Below are positions 9,348-18,045 of a DNA stretch of 60,000 nucleotides, piece by piece. Origin of the DNA: Tubulanus polymorphus (taxonomy: Eukaryota; Nemertea; Palaeonemertea; Tubulaniformes; Tubulanidae); assembly GCF_964204645.1 (NCBI RefSeq), contig NC_134034.1, positions 8,491,414 to 8,551,413 on the forward strand, written 5' to 3'. Each line of letters begins with the position of its first letter. Within the stretch, counting starts at the first letter, position 1. A model generated the notes under the pieces. The model was not told where the DNA came from, made no database searches, and saw only the letters and a program-made list of their open reading frames with translations. A program made the translations under genes and the position numbers.

Positions 9348-10425
9348 TTATTCTTTTAATTTTACTAGATAAAATCCATTCATTAAATTTATCATCATAT
9401 CCTTTATATTTCACCAAAGAATATTTCTTACCGCGTAATGTTTTTGTTTTCAATACTTTTTCTATTTTGTATTCTATTTCATCTGGATTTGGTACTAATG
9501 ATAATTCTTGTTCATAAAAATAACCTAATATTTCTTCATCTTTTAAATCAAACAATTTATAAACAAATGGTTTAGTTAATATTATCTTTTTAATTTTAAA
9601 TATTTCTTCTGTAAAATTAGGGGTATAACCTTTATAAAATGTTTTTCGATATTTAGAAATTCTAACATGTTGTCCTATTTTAAATTTAGGTTCTCCAAAA
9701 TCATGTGTAACAAATGCTCCATATAAATTATTCCAAACTATTTCTGAATTTTCTTCTTTTCTAGCTTGTATAGGTTTCATATTTATAGAACTATGTTTAG
9801 AATTATTATAACCTTTCACTAAATCATCTAACACATCGATATATTTATATGTTTCATTAGCGGTGAAATATTTCCACATTCTAGTTTTCAATGTTTTATT
9901 AAATCTTTCTATAACAGATGCTTTTTTATCTGAATGTGTTGAAAAATATTCTACATCGTTATCAATTAATAGTTTTTTGAAATGTTTGTTATAAAATTCT
10001 TTACCTTCATCAAATTGTATTTTATCTCGGATAGCTTCTTTAAATATTAATTTGAAAGAATTTGTAACTTCTATACCAGTTTAATTTTTAATCGGGATAC
10101 TCCATGCGTATCTACTGAATATATCTATAACATTTAGTATCCAAAAATATCCTTTGTTATATTCTTCTAAGTTTTTCATATCAATTAAATCAGCTTGCCA
10201 TTGTTGGTCAATATATGAAACCATTACTTTTCTTGTTAAATATTTTTTATCCATCTTTTTATGAATTTGATATGTGGGTTGATTTTGTAACCATGATTTT
10301 AATTCACTATATTTCATATTGCTATTATCAGATTTAATTTTATTCCATAATTCCGAAACACTTGAATATGACACTTCACTTTCTGGGTTGTAATATAACG
10401 CTCTTAAATATTGTTCTTTTTTCAT
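9340..10425 (-). pseudogene. Retroviral-type integrase with chromodomain, one in-frame stop
   Basis: Reading from 10425, an N-terminal helical region precedes the catalytic core. The first Asp is in 'QQWQADLIDM', the second in 'QFDEGKEFYNKHF', and the Glu in 'ASVIERFNKTLK', about 34 residues after the second Asp. The C-terminus has a chromodomain ('KVLKTKTLRGKKYSLVKYKG ... FNEWI'). This is the standard Polinton integrase layout, used to insert the linear element. A TAA at 10079-10081, where copy B has a Lys codon, splits the frame after 'SIPIKN'. Its last residues RINE-stop are written by the start motif of the ATPase gene. Confidence 0.85.
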
Positions 10426-10431
10426 CTTATT

Positions 10432-10818
10432 TTAATCCATTAATAATATTTTAGATTTATTTTCATTTGATTTATGATTTGACTTATTTTCTGGTATGAT
10501 AGGTTTATTGTCATTGGAATCATCTTTATCATCAGATTTGAATTTATGTTTATATATTACACCGGATAATATAATAACTGTTACTAATCCAATTGTAATA
10601 TATAATTTATAATTACTTCCAGCATTAGAAGAATTAGATGGATTATTATTTGAATCAATACCACCGTGTGGGTGCTGTACGGCACCATCAGGTGATTCAT
10701 TTATATCAGTTAATTTCTTTTTCTTAGCTTTTTTTAATTCTGATGATCTTTTACCTAATTCTCTTGCCCATTTAATTTGTTTCTCTGATCTAGCCTTTTT
10801 CTTAACTCCATCACTCAT
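10432..10818 (-). CDS. Basic membrane protein (128 aa)
   Basis: A strongly basic N-terminus ('KKKARSEKQIKWARELGKRS', about residues 6-25, then KKAKKKK) leads to a Ser/Asn-rich linker. One transmembrane helix ('YITIGLVTVIILSGVIY', about 73-89) and a polar tail follow. A positively charged DNA-binding head with a membrane anchor would suit a core or internal virion protein, but I recognise no named family. A GC-rich stretch encoding 'PDGAVQHPHGG' replaces 'QTLSD' of copy B. The start overlaps the previous gene by 8 nt through ATAAATGAGTGA. Confidence 0.65.
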   Translation of the reverse strand: MSDGVKKKARSEKQIKWARELGKRSSELKKAKKKKLTDINESPDGAVQHPHGGIDSNNNPSNSSNAGSNYKLYITIGLVTVIILSGVIYKHKFKSDDKDDSNDNKPIIPENKSNHKSNENKSKILLMD

Positions 10819-11413
10819 TTATTTTAGTTAATTTTTGTTCTGATTCATTTTCTGTTTCACTGTTTGGTTGTAGTACATCTGTTTCGTTCTTACCTGATTT
10901 ATATTCCATAGGTTTGATGTTCGAAAATGTAATGACACCAGTAGAAATTAATGTCATAACCGATCCTAATTGAAATGAAGCATATCCAACCCATTTTTGT
11001 AATTCAGTCATAACTAAATAGTCATTTTTCAAATCATTATATAATTTATTTTCATCATCAATTGGTATTAACTGGTTACATAACTTAGAATAACATTTTA
11101 CAATACCATCTGAAATAGAATCATTTATTCTAGCTAATCGAGCTTCTTCATAAATCTTAAAATATTTTATTACTTTTTCTTTATTCATATTATCTAATTC
11201 TTGAAAAGTTATTGTTTTACCAATAAACTCTTTAGTTTTTCCACTCGCAATCAATAGTTCTAGATGATGCTTACAATATAAATAGTATTCATAATCTATA
11301 TTGTTATTAACTTGAATAGAATTAGAAACAACTGTATCTTTATTATCACTAATACCTAAATCATCTAATGTCTTTTCAATATCAATACTATTCTTATTAG
11401 ATTTCTTTGACAT
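10811..11413 (-). CDS. Conserved Polinton protein of unknown function (200 aa)
   Basis: This intact frame is conserved in copy B (15994-16596). It has an acidic N-terminus, a helical middle (KVIKYFKIYEEARLARINDS, about residues 80-100), and a Trp/aromatic segment 'ELQKWVGYASFQLGSVMTLI' (about 137-156) before a polar tail. The last residues KINE-stop are encoded by the AATAAATGAGTGA start signal of the next gene. It is the first gene after the promoter region of the minus-strand operon-like block, ahead of the membrane protein, integrase and ATPase. I do not recognise a family. Confidence 0.65.
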   Translation of the reverse strand: MSKKSNKNSIDIEKTLDDLGISDNKDTVVSNSIQVNNNIDYEYYLYCKHHLELLIASGKTKEFIGKTITFQELDNMNKEKVIKYFKIYEEARLARINDSISDGIVKCYSKLCNQLIPIDDENKLYNDLKNDYLVMTELQKWVGYASFQLGSVMTLISTGVITFSNIKPMEYKSGKNETDVLQPNSETENESEQKLTKINE

Positions 11414-12139
11414 TTATATTAGAGAAAAAAAGCAAAAAGAATATTATAAGTATTCTTCAAATGATACTAGTATCTCTTTAGGTTAATACTAAATTGACTA
11501 GGTTAGTTAAAGTTAAAGAATTTCTATTCAAATCTATTCAAAATCTATTCAATCTAATGTCAATTAGAATTACCAAAAGAAAATATTAAAAATATAACAG
11601 AATTCACTAGCTAGTTGAAGTTATTGTTTTTTTATTATATTTTATTTAAATTAGGATTTAGATTATCTCACTACTATTGTCTATCTATTAGGAGCAGTAA
11701 TTATAACTGTCCAGATAAGTCATTTCGGATCCTCGATAATAAATCCTTAACTGAAAATAAATTCAAAGAAACGACTGGTGGAATTACTATTTCATAAACA
11801 CATATATTTATTATGTAAATTTTAGCGATCGATAATAGAACAATGGAGAACAATAGAAATGCGGTCCAATCGGACCGGTTATTGCGCAATACACAGTTAT
11901 ATTTTTATTCTGTAAACTACAACATTCACACATAGAAATGTAAACAATACAATACAGAACAACCGCCGCCATTAACATCGATCAATAATAGAACAATGGA
12001 GAACAATAGAAATGCGGTTCAATAGGACCGGTTATTGCGCAATACACAGTTAACAGTAAACAATATAATATTAAAACAGATATATACAATCGAGATTACA
12101 TTTTTGATATCTATATTACAAAGACCTTCAGTGTTATAA
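11414..12139. other. Upstream region of the integrase block with a direct repeat
   Basis: The part at 11414-11695 matches the upstream region of the same block in copy B (15725-15993) and contains short palindromic CTAGCTAG-type words. Beyond that the copies differ. A 70-75 bp direct repeat occurs at about 11826-11898 and 11977-12050 (AACAATGGAGAACAATAGAA ... ACCGGTTATTGCGCAATACA). No convincing gene is present. The repeat contains a short GC-rich palindrome CCAATCGGACCGG. Confidence 0.55.
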
Positions 12140-12605
12140 TTTATAATTTTGTCCAGAATTCTTTAATTACTGGATTGTTTCCAATCATTTCTTCAATTTC
12201 TAGTAAATATCTGACTACTTCACTAAATGCTAATCCTAATATTTTGAATTTTTCATATTTTATTAATCTACCTACTCTTCTCAGTTTTCTTTCAAAACCG
12301 GCACTGATATCTCCACTCATTTTCTTAGTTTTCGATTATTTGAGTCCCAACAGCAATTTAAGTCGCGTTGCTGGTAATTTTGGTAATTGTAGTTCGCGCG
12401 GTAATTGTTTATTATGTATTACATCACTCAGAATTTTCACCATTTCTTGATGATAGTCCAAATGTTCTTATAATTTTGTGAAGTTTGTTCGTCAATTACG
12501 AGTTTCATCCTCCATTTCTATTGATTCCTGAGTTTCACTATCCAGTAGCATCGTTCCTCATCCGTTGGTTGGCTTAGAATTTCTGGTTGATCTCTGTATT
12601 CCATT
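12140..12605 (-). pseudogene. Degenerate accessory gene specific to copy A
   Basis: Reading from an ATG at about 12603 ('MEYRDQPEILSQPTDEE'), open segments continue in shifting frames. A 'QLPRELQLPKLPATRLKLLL' stretch comes next, then a last segment of about 60 residues ending 'VIKEFWTKL' at about 12147. The start context ATTAAAATGG and the AT-rich codon use resemble the Polinton genes. No domain is recognised. Copy B has no counterpart between its HNH and 200-residue genes. Confidence 0.4.
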
Positions 12606-12942
12606 TTAATCTAAAAGATGTCGTGAAAATGAATTACTGTACTTAAATATGTTTAAAGGTTTCCCTACTTCATAATATATGTACTTACATTTAGATCTAG
12701 AACTGTAAACTGTGTTTTGAGAGAGAATATCCAATACGTACTATGTATGTGAAAGTTGATTTCTAACTGCCGACGTGGCGCACGTTCGACCAAACTAATT
12801 ACTTCTGCACAGATGTTCTTTATGATGAAGTTAATTAATTCTTTAGAATTGAAAAAAAGATATATTTGGCAACATATGTTTTAGTAGTAAGCAAAAGCTA
12901 TGTATTATATACATACAAAGCTCAAATAGAATTGCCAGCTTT
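12606..12942. other. AT-rich stretch without recognisable gene
   Basis: I see no ORF with support, no clear repeat and no similarity to the matching part of copy B. It separates the degenerate accessory gene from the HNH gene and probably belongs to the copy A-specific insertion. Confidence 0.5.
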
Positions 12943-13608
12943 CTAACCACTGATCAAAACCTCAGAATGCGGTTGATTCTGTGAAATACTATTCCATAAT
13001 TCAACAAATGTCTTTGCTTTATCCAGTTGATCTAAATATAACTGTAAATCTAGTTTATTGGATTTAATTATGTTTTCCTTCTTTTCTAAAGGTCTTAGAT
13101 TCTTCCAATTCCAAATAAGTTTTTTATTGTATTCATCATTCATGTCAAATTTAGAAATCGGCAACACATGATCAATATGAAAGTATTCACCATAATTATC
13201 TATATTCATTTTATCGTCGAATTGATATATTATCCATGATTTTAAGAATTCATGTGAACAACCCAATAAATTAGATAGTGTTTTTGAATGCGTTTCTTTG
13301 TTGAATAATTGTGTTAATCTAGACCGTAAACATTGTTTCAATCTAAAATTAAGATCTGTTTGATATCTTTCTCTCATATATTCTGCCATATAATAATTAT
13401 AATGTTCTATATTATATTCTCGGTATTGTTTGGTGTATAGTTTAAAACAAGTTTTACAGCAATATTGAAAACCATCTTTGCTAATCTTACGCTTACTAAA
13501 TTCTGTTAATGATTTATCTAATTCACATTTAGAACACTTCTTGTAGTATATGTTTATAACGCCAGTGTTATTTGTAATATTGATAATTTGTGGTTGTTCT
13601 GGTTCCAT
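12943..13608 (-). CDS. HNH endonuclease (221 aa), copy A
   Basis: An N-terminal Cys cluster (CSKCEL, then a Tyr-Cys-Cys-Lys-Thr-Cys group about 25 residues later) probably binds zinc. The HNH core follows: 'YFHIDHVLPISKFD', then 'WNWKNLRPLEKKENIIKSNK', with the His-Asp-His and downstream Asn residues intact. The frame is complete and starts at an ATTATACG/CATT-type Polinton junction (13606-13608 is the ATG). It lies near the terminus, upstream of the integrase block. Free-standing HNH genes are common in large DNA viruses, but I know them less as Polinton genes. It may nick DNA during replication, or be a homing-type passenger. The C-terminus differs from copy B after 'VELWNS'. Confidence 0.8.
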   Translation of the reverse strand: MEPEQPQIINITNNTGVINIYYKKCSKCELDKSLTEFSKRKISKDGFQYCCKTCFKLYTKQYREYNIEHYNYYMAEYMRERYQTDLNFRLKQCLRSRLTQLFNKETHSKTLSNLLGCSHEFLKSWIIYQFDDKMNIDNYGEYFHIDHVLPISKFDMNDEYNKKLIWNWKNLRPLEKKENIIKSNKLDLQLYLDQLDKAKTFVELWNSISQNQPHSEVLISG

Positions 13609-13687
13609 TTATTATACGTATTTTTTTACTAAATTGGTTAATAATTTTAGAATCCTCTTCCATTTCTTCGACCAACGTCATCCTTTT

Positions 13688-13939
13688 TCATTCCTCGCTG
13701 CTTTTGATAAGTTGTTTCGATTCCTTGATATCAAATTCCTCAACGTATTGTTCATTATTTGGATCATTATTCCATAATTCAATAAATTTCTTTCCCTTTG
13801 TTAACTGTTCTGAATATAACTGTAAATATTCTAGTTTCAATTTATTCTCTAAATGTGTTTTAGTTTTATTGTGTCTTGCTTTTTGGGATTTATCTATACT
13901 TATCTTACATGTTGGGCAGTAGTATTTATTTGCTTCCAT
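13688..13939 (-). CDS. Chimeric small ORF: PolB N-terminal zinc finger joined to HNH-type C-terminus (83 aa)
   Basis: Residues 1-37 ('MEANKYYCPTCKISIDKSQK' and on) are nearly identical to the N-terminus of PolB in copy B (31097 downward), including the C-x2-C ... H-x5-H finger. After 'LKLEY' the sequence switches to 'LQLYSEQLTKGKKFIELWNN', which matches the C-terminal end of the HNH proteins. The frame, its upstream DNA and the adjoining terminal hairpin therefore come from a PolB-side end, fused to HNH-side sequence. It is a recombination scar. Whether it is expressed is unknown. Confidence 0.6.
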   Translation of the reverse strand: MEANKYYCPTCKISIDKSQKARHNKTKTHLENKLKLEYLQLYSEQLTKGKKFIELWNNDPNNEQYVEEFDIKESKQLIKSSEE

Positions 13940-14019
13940 TTTAATACTATATTTTTTATTAAAATTGATTTTAGAAGTTCAATGATTTAAATGTTATTCA
14001 TTTATGTGAATATTTTAAG

Positions 14020-14287
14020 AGTAATAGGGATAATGGGCTTTCAAGCTAAAGGTTGAACGTGCGGGTGAGTAAAAATGAAAAAACATAAAAATAATTACAA
14101 TTTCTACTTGAATTAGGAGTGAAACTCATAAAATGAAAAATTAATTCGAGCGTGTGAAAATTAATTTTTCATTTTTATGAGTTTTGCGAGTAATTCAAGT
14201 AGAAATTGTAATTATTTTTATGTTTTTTCATTTTTTACGAGCTCGACCGTTCGACCTTTGGCTTGAAAGCCCATTATCCCTATTACT
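14020..14287. repeat. Terminal hairpin of element A (268 bp foldback)
   Basis: Both ends of this unit read AGTAATAGGGATAATGGGC in opposite orientation, and the arms pair over about 125 bp with small mismatches. The loop is around 14153-14163. The stem includes TACAATTTCTACTTGAATTA. The outer arm contains ACGAGCTCGACC and the inner arm GGTGAGTAAAA at the corresponding place, so the hairpin is imperfect and directional. The inside flank is TTTTAAG. It marks the right end of copy A. Confidence 0.85.
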
Positions 14288-14766
14288 GCTATTTATTCAT
14301 TTATTTACTACAGGATAGTAACACGCTCGAAATTTCTATCAAACATTTTCTTTCATAAAACACGATCATGCATCTTTTTGCGGCCCTGCAACGAAAGTCG
14401 TATATATGCCTTTCGAACTTACGTATCGACATCCTAACCCTAACCCTAACTCTAACAGTTAGATCTGTAAAAACAGTTCATTTTCCTTACAGTTCGAGGC
14501 TTTAACTAAGCCTCGTCATCAGAGGAACAACAAACAATATCTTCATGTTGAAACCGGCCATATATTCAATTACAATCAAAGCGAGTTAATATATATCCAT
14601 GCAATGATCTTAAAAAAAATCACACACAACAGAAAATCCCAATGCTGTGAATCTCTACGCTTAGATTGATATCAGTTAATTGCAGACACATAATGTGGTG
14701 GCGATTTGATGGTGTTTTGAATAGGGAAGAGTGCGGTTTTAAGGAGGAGGACATCATAATTTTGAG
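14288..14766. other. Non-Polinton spacer with interstitial telomere-type repeats
   Basis: This spacer of about 480 bp lies between the two inverted Polintons. At 14433-14456 it holds about four units of CCTAAC/CCCTAA, the complement of TTAGGG, with one unit altered. No ORF is supported. The flank sequence beside the hairpin of copy A is GCTATT. No matching copy could be tested, because the left end of A is outside the window. Confidence 0.6.
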
Positions 14767-14877
14767 GAATTCAAGATTTTTAAACATTAAAAGTGTAAGT
14801 AAAGTGCGATTGAAATAATACATGATATAAATCATTGAACTTCTAAAATCAATTTAGTAAAAAAATATGTATAATAA
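14767..14877 (+). repeat. Truncated left terminal repeat of element B
   Basis: The complement of this stretch matches the region just inside the right end (31098-31200): ATTGATTTTAGAAGTTCAAT, then ATTTCAATC(A/G)CACTTTACT and ACTTTTAATGTTTAAAAATC. The same iteron-like words occur in the miniature element at 51.8-53.0 kb. The hairpin expected further out is missing, and the DNA at 14288-14766 is unrelated. The start motif ATAATAAATGG for the HNH gene closes the repeat. Confidence 0.7.
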
Positions 14878-15531
14878 ATGGAATCAGAACAACCACAAAC
14901 TATCAATATTACAAATAACACTGGCGTCATAAATATATACTACAAGAAGTGTTCTAAATGTGAATTAGATAAATTAGCTTTAACAGAATTTAGTAAGCGT
15001 AAGATTAGCAAAGATGGTTTTCAATATTGCTGTAAAACTTGTACTAAACTATATACCAAACAATATCGAGAAGATAATAGAGAAGCTTACAATGATTATA
15101 TGACAGAATATATGAGAGAAAGATATCAAACAGATCTTAATTTTAGATTGAAACAATGCTTAAGATCTAGATTAACACAATTATTCAACAAAGAAACGCA
15201 TTCAGAAACACTATCTAATTTATTGGGTTGTTCAGGTGAATTTTTCATATCATGGATAATATATCAATTCGACGATAAAATGAATATAGATAATTATGGT
15301 GAATACTTTCATATTGATCACGTGTTGCCGATTTCTAAATTTGACATGAATGATGAATACAATAAAAAATTTATTTGGAATTGGAAGAATTTAAGACCTT
15401 TAGAAAAGAAGGAAAATATAATTAAATCTAACAAACTAGATATGAAATTATATTTAGATCAACTGGATAAAGCAAAGACATTTGTTGAATTATGGAATTC
15501 AACACATAATGAAAAATACGTTGAAGCTTAA
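14878..15531 (+). CDS. HNH endonuclease (217 aa), copy B
   Basis: Cys25, Cys28, Cys52 and Cys55 form a likely zinc site. The HNH core shows 'HIDHVLPISKFD' at about residues 145-156 and 'WKNLRPLEKKENIIKSNK' at about 169-186, with His145, Asp147, His148 and Asn171 intact. It is nearly identical to the copy A protein apart from 'DKLALTEF' in place of 'DKSLTEF' and a different tail. It is the outermost gene on this side, directly behind the terminal repeat and the start motif ATAATAAATGG. Both copies are open, whereas PolB, integrase and other genes are broken. Being open in both copies could mean selection or chance. Confidence 0.8.
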   Translation: MESEQPQTINITNNTGVINIYYKKCSKCELDKLALTEFSKRKISKDGFQYCCKTCTKLYTKQYREDNREAYNDYMTEYMRERYQTDLNFRLKQCLRSRLTQLFNKETHSETLSNLLGCSGEFFISWIIYQFDDKMNIDNYGEYFHIDHVLPISKFDMNDEYNKKFIWNWKNLRPLEKKENIIKSNKLDMKLYLDQLDKAKTFVELWNSTHNEKYVEA

Positions 15532-15993
15532 ACGCTTAGAAAACCGGTTACTCTCGATCTATGTCAAACCGCCTATATGTAATTGTATTAGGTTGTTTAC
15601 AAAAACATCTGTGCCGTCTTTCATATTCAGTTGAATGGGGCGCAGCTCATTTGAATATTGATCGAATGTGCTATTTCAGTTGAAAAGGATTAATCAATTA
15701 CATCACAAAGGAACATCTGTTACAATCCAATAAACAATAGCAGTGAGATATCAAATAGAATTTAAATAAAATATAATAAAAAAACAATAACTTCAACTAG
15801 CTAGTGAATTCTATTATATTTTTAATATTTTCTTTTCAAGAAGAGAATACTTTATATTTTGAATAGATTCAAATAGAAATTCTTTAAATTCAAATAGCTA
15901 GTATCAGTAGTCAATACTAGAATCCTTTAGCTTTAACTAGCTAGTATCATTTGAAGAATACTTATATTTTTTTGCTTTTTTTCTCTAATATAA
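15532..15993. other. Intergenic and promoter region of the integrase block (copy B)
   Basis: The part from about 15725 to 15993 matches 11414-11695 of copy A in inverse orientation. It carries repeated CTAGCTAG words (near 15800, 15897 and 15940) embedded in direct repeats such as TAGCTAGTATCA. The first 190 bp has no counterpart in copy A that I can see. No gene is visible. Confidence 0.5.
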
Positions 15994-16596
15994 ATGTCAA
16001 AGAAATCTAATAAGAATAGTATTGATATTGAAAAAACATTAGATGATTTGGGTATAAGTGATAATAAAGATACAGTTGTAACTAGTTGTGCTCGAGTTAA
16101 TTGTAATATAGATTATGAATACTATTTATATTGCAAGCATCATCTAGAACTATTGATTGCCGGTGGAAAAACTAACGAGTTTTTAAATGGAATTATTACT
16201 TTTCAAGAATTAGACTCTATGAAACCAGATAAAGTAATAAAATATTTTAAGATTTATGAAGAAGCTAGATTAGCTAGAATAAATGATTCTATTTCAGATG
16301 GTATTGGCAAATGTTATTCTAAGTTATGTAACCGGTTAATACCAATTGATGATGAAAATAAATTATATAGTGATTCGAAAAATGACTACTTAGTTATGAC
16401 TGAATTACAAAAATGGGTTGGATATGCTTCATTTCAATTAGGATCGGTTATGACATTAATTTCTACCGGTGTCATAACATTTTCGAACATCAAACCTATG
16501 GAATATAAATCAGGTAAGAACGAAACAGATGTACTACAACCAAACGTCGAAACAGAAAATGAATCAGAACAAAAATTAACTAAAATAAATGAGTGA
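15994..16596 (+). CDS. Conserved Polinton protein of unknown function (200 aa), copy B
   Basis: It has the same length and layout as the copy A protein (11413 to 10811), with about two dozen substitutions and no indel. The first 30 residues and the 'ELQKWVGYASFQLGSVMTLI' segment are unchanged, so these are likely the constrained parts. The ORF ends in KINE-stop inside the AATAAATGAGTGA start signal of the next gene. The function is unknown. Confidence 0.65.
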   Translation: MSKKSNKNSIDIEKTLDDLGISDNKDTVVTSCARVNCNIDYEYYLYCKHHLELLIAGGKTNEFLNGIITFQELDSMKPDKVIKYFKIYEEARLARINDSISDGIGKCYSKLCNRLIPIDDENKLYSDSKNDYLVMTELQKWVGYASFQLGSVMTLISTGVITFSNIKPMEYKSGKNETDVLQPNVETENESEQKLTKINE

Positions 16597-16957
16597 TAGC
16601 GTTAAGAAAAAGGATTGATCTGAAAAACAAATTAAATGGGCAAGAGAATTAGGTGAAAGATCTTCAGAATTAAAAAAAGCTAAGAAAAAGAAATTAACTG
16701 ATATAAATGAATCACAGACTTTATCTGATATTGATTCAAATAACAATCCATCTGATTCTTCTAATGCTGGAAGTAATTATAAATTATATATTACAATTGG
16801 ATTAGTAACAGTTATTATATTATCCGGTGTAATATATAAATCAAAATTCAAATCTGATGATAAAGATGATTCCAATGACAATAAACCTATCATACCAGAA
16901 AATAAATCAAATCATAAAGCCATTGAAACTAAATCTAAATTATTATTAATGGATTAA
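16589..16957 (+). pseudogene. Basic membrane protein with early in-frame TGA (copy B)
   Basis: It starts at ATG 16589, overlapping the previous gene by 8 nt. A TGA at codon 10 (about 16616-16618) replaces the AGA codon of copy A. Downstream the frame is open to TAA 16955-16957 and keeps the basic region, the Ser/Asn linker and the transmembrane helix 'YITIGLVTVIILSGVIY'. The linker reads 'QTLSD' where copy A has an 11-residue GC-rich replacement. A single point change inactivates it. Confidence 0.65.
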
Positions 16958-16963
16958 AAGAAG

Positions 16964-18045
16964 ATGAAAAAAGAACAATATTTAAGAGAGTTATATTATA
17001 ACCCAGAAAGTGAAGTATCATGTTCTAACGTTTCAGAATTATGGGGTAAAATTAAATCTGATAATGAAAATATAAAATATAGTGAATTGAAATCATGGTT
17101 ACAAAATCAACCAACATATCAAATCCATAAGAAAATGGATAAAACTTATTTAACAAGAAAAGTTATGGTTTCATATATTGATCAACAATGGCAAGCAGAT
17201 TTAATTTACATGAAGAGCTTAGAAGAATACAACAAAGGATATTTCTGGATATTAAATGTTATAGACATATTCAGTAGATACGCATGGTCAATTCCAAAAA
17301 TAAAACTTGTATAGAAGCAACAAATGCTTTTAAATCAATATTTAAAGAAGCTATACCAGATAAGATACAATTTGATGAAGGTAAGGAATTTTATAACAAA
17401 CATTTTAAAAAACTATTATCTGATAACGATGTAAATTATTTTTCAACACTCTCAGATAAAAAAGCATCTATTATAGAAAGATTTAATAAAACATTGAAAA
17501 CTAGAATGTGGAAATATTTTATTGCTAATGAAACATATAAATATATCGATGTATTAGATGATTTAGTGAAAGGTTATAATAATTCTAAACATAGTTCTAT
17601 AAATATGAAACCTATACAAGCTAGAAAAGAAGATAATTCGGAAATAGTATGGAATAATTTATATGGCGCATTTGTTACACACGATTTCGGTGAACCTAAA
17701 TTTAAAATAGGACAACACGTTAGAATATCTAGATATAGAAACACATTTTATAAAGATTATACTCCAAATTTTACAGAAGAAATATTTAAGATTAAAAAGA
17801 TAATATTAACTAAACCTTTTGTTTATAAATTAGAAGATCTAAAAGATGAAGAAATATTAGGTTATTTCTATGAACAAGAATTATCACTTGTACCAAATCC
17901 AGATGAAATAGAATACAAAATAGAAAAAGTATTGAAAACAAAAACTCTTAAAGGAAAAACGTATTCTTTGGTGAAATATAAAGGATATGATGATAAATTT
18001 AATGAATGGATTTTATCTAGTAAAATTAAAAGAATAAATGAATAA
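16964..18045 (+). pseudogene. Retroviral-type integrase with chromodomain, frameshifted (copy B)
   Basis: The first segment (16964-17314) contains the first catalytic Asp in 'QQWQADLIYM'. A deletion of four bases at about 17300, just after 'AWSIP', moves the frame. The second segment carries 'QFDEGKEFYNKHF', 'ASIIERFNKTLK' and the C-terminal chromodomain up to 18045. Copy A is intact at this site and has a stop codon a few codons away instead. The ATPase start lies within its last codons. Confidence 0.85.

Larger units (their letters stand above)
1..14287 (+). mobile_element. Polinton/Maverick element A (left end outside window)
   Basis: Diagnostic Polinton genes are all present: protein-primed type PolB (3' end only), retroviral-type integrase with chromodomain, A32/FtsK-like packaging ATPase, a capsid protein matching Polinton MCPs, and a penton-like protein. 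Genes at 1-8082 are on the plus strand and those at 8733-13939 on the minus strand, converging on a repeat-rich gap. The right end is a 268 bp hairpin ending in CCCTATTACT at 14287. The 1.5 kb between the 200-residue gene and the HNH gene contains about 1 kb that is absent from copy B. Several genes carry stops or a frameshift, so this copy cannot be autonomous as written. Confidence 0.93.

Noticed and set aside
14433-14456. True chromosome end
   Set aside because: Only about four units with unrelated sequence and a second transposon on either side. This is an interstitial tract.
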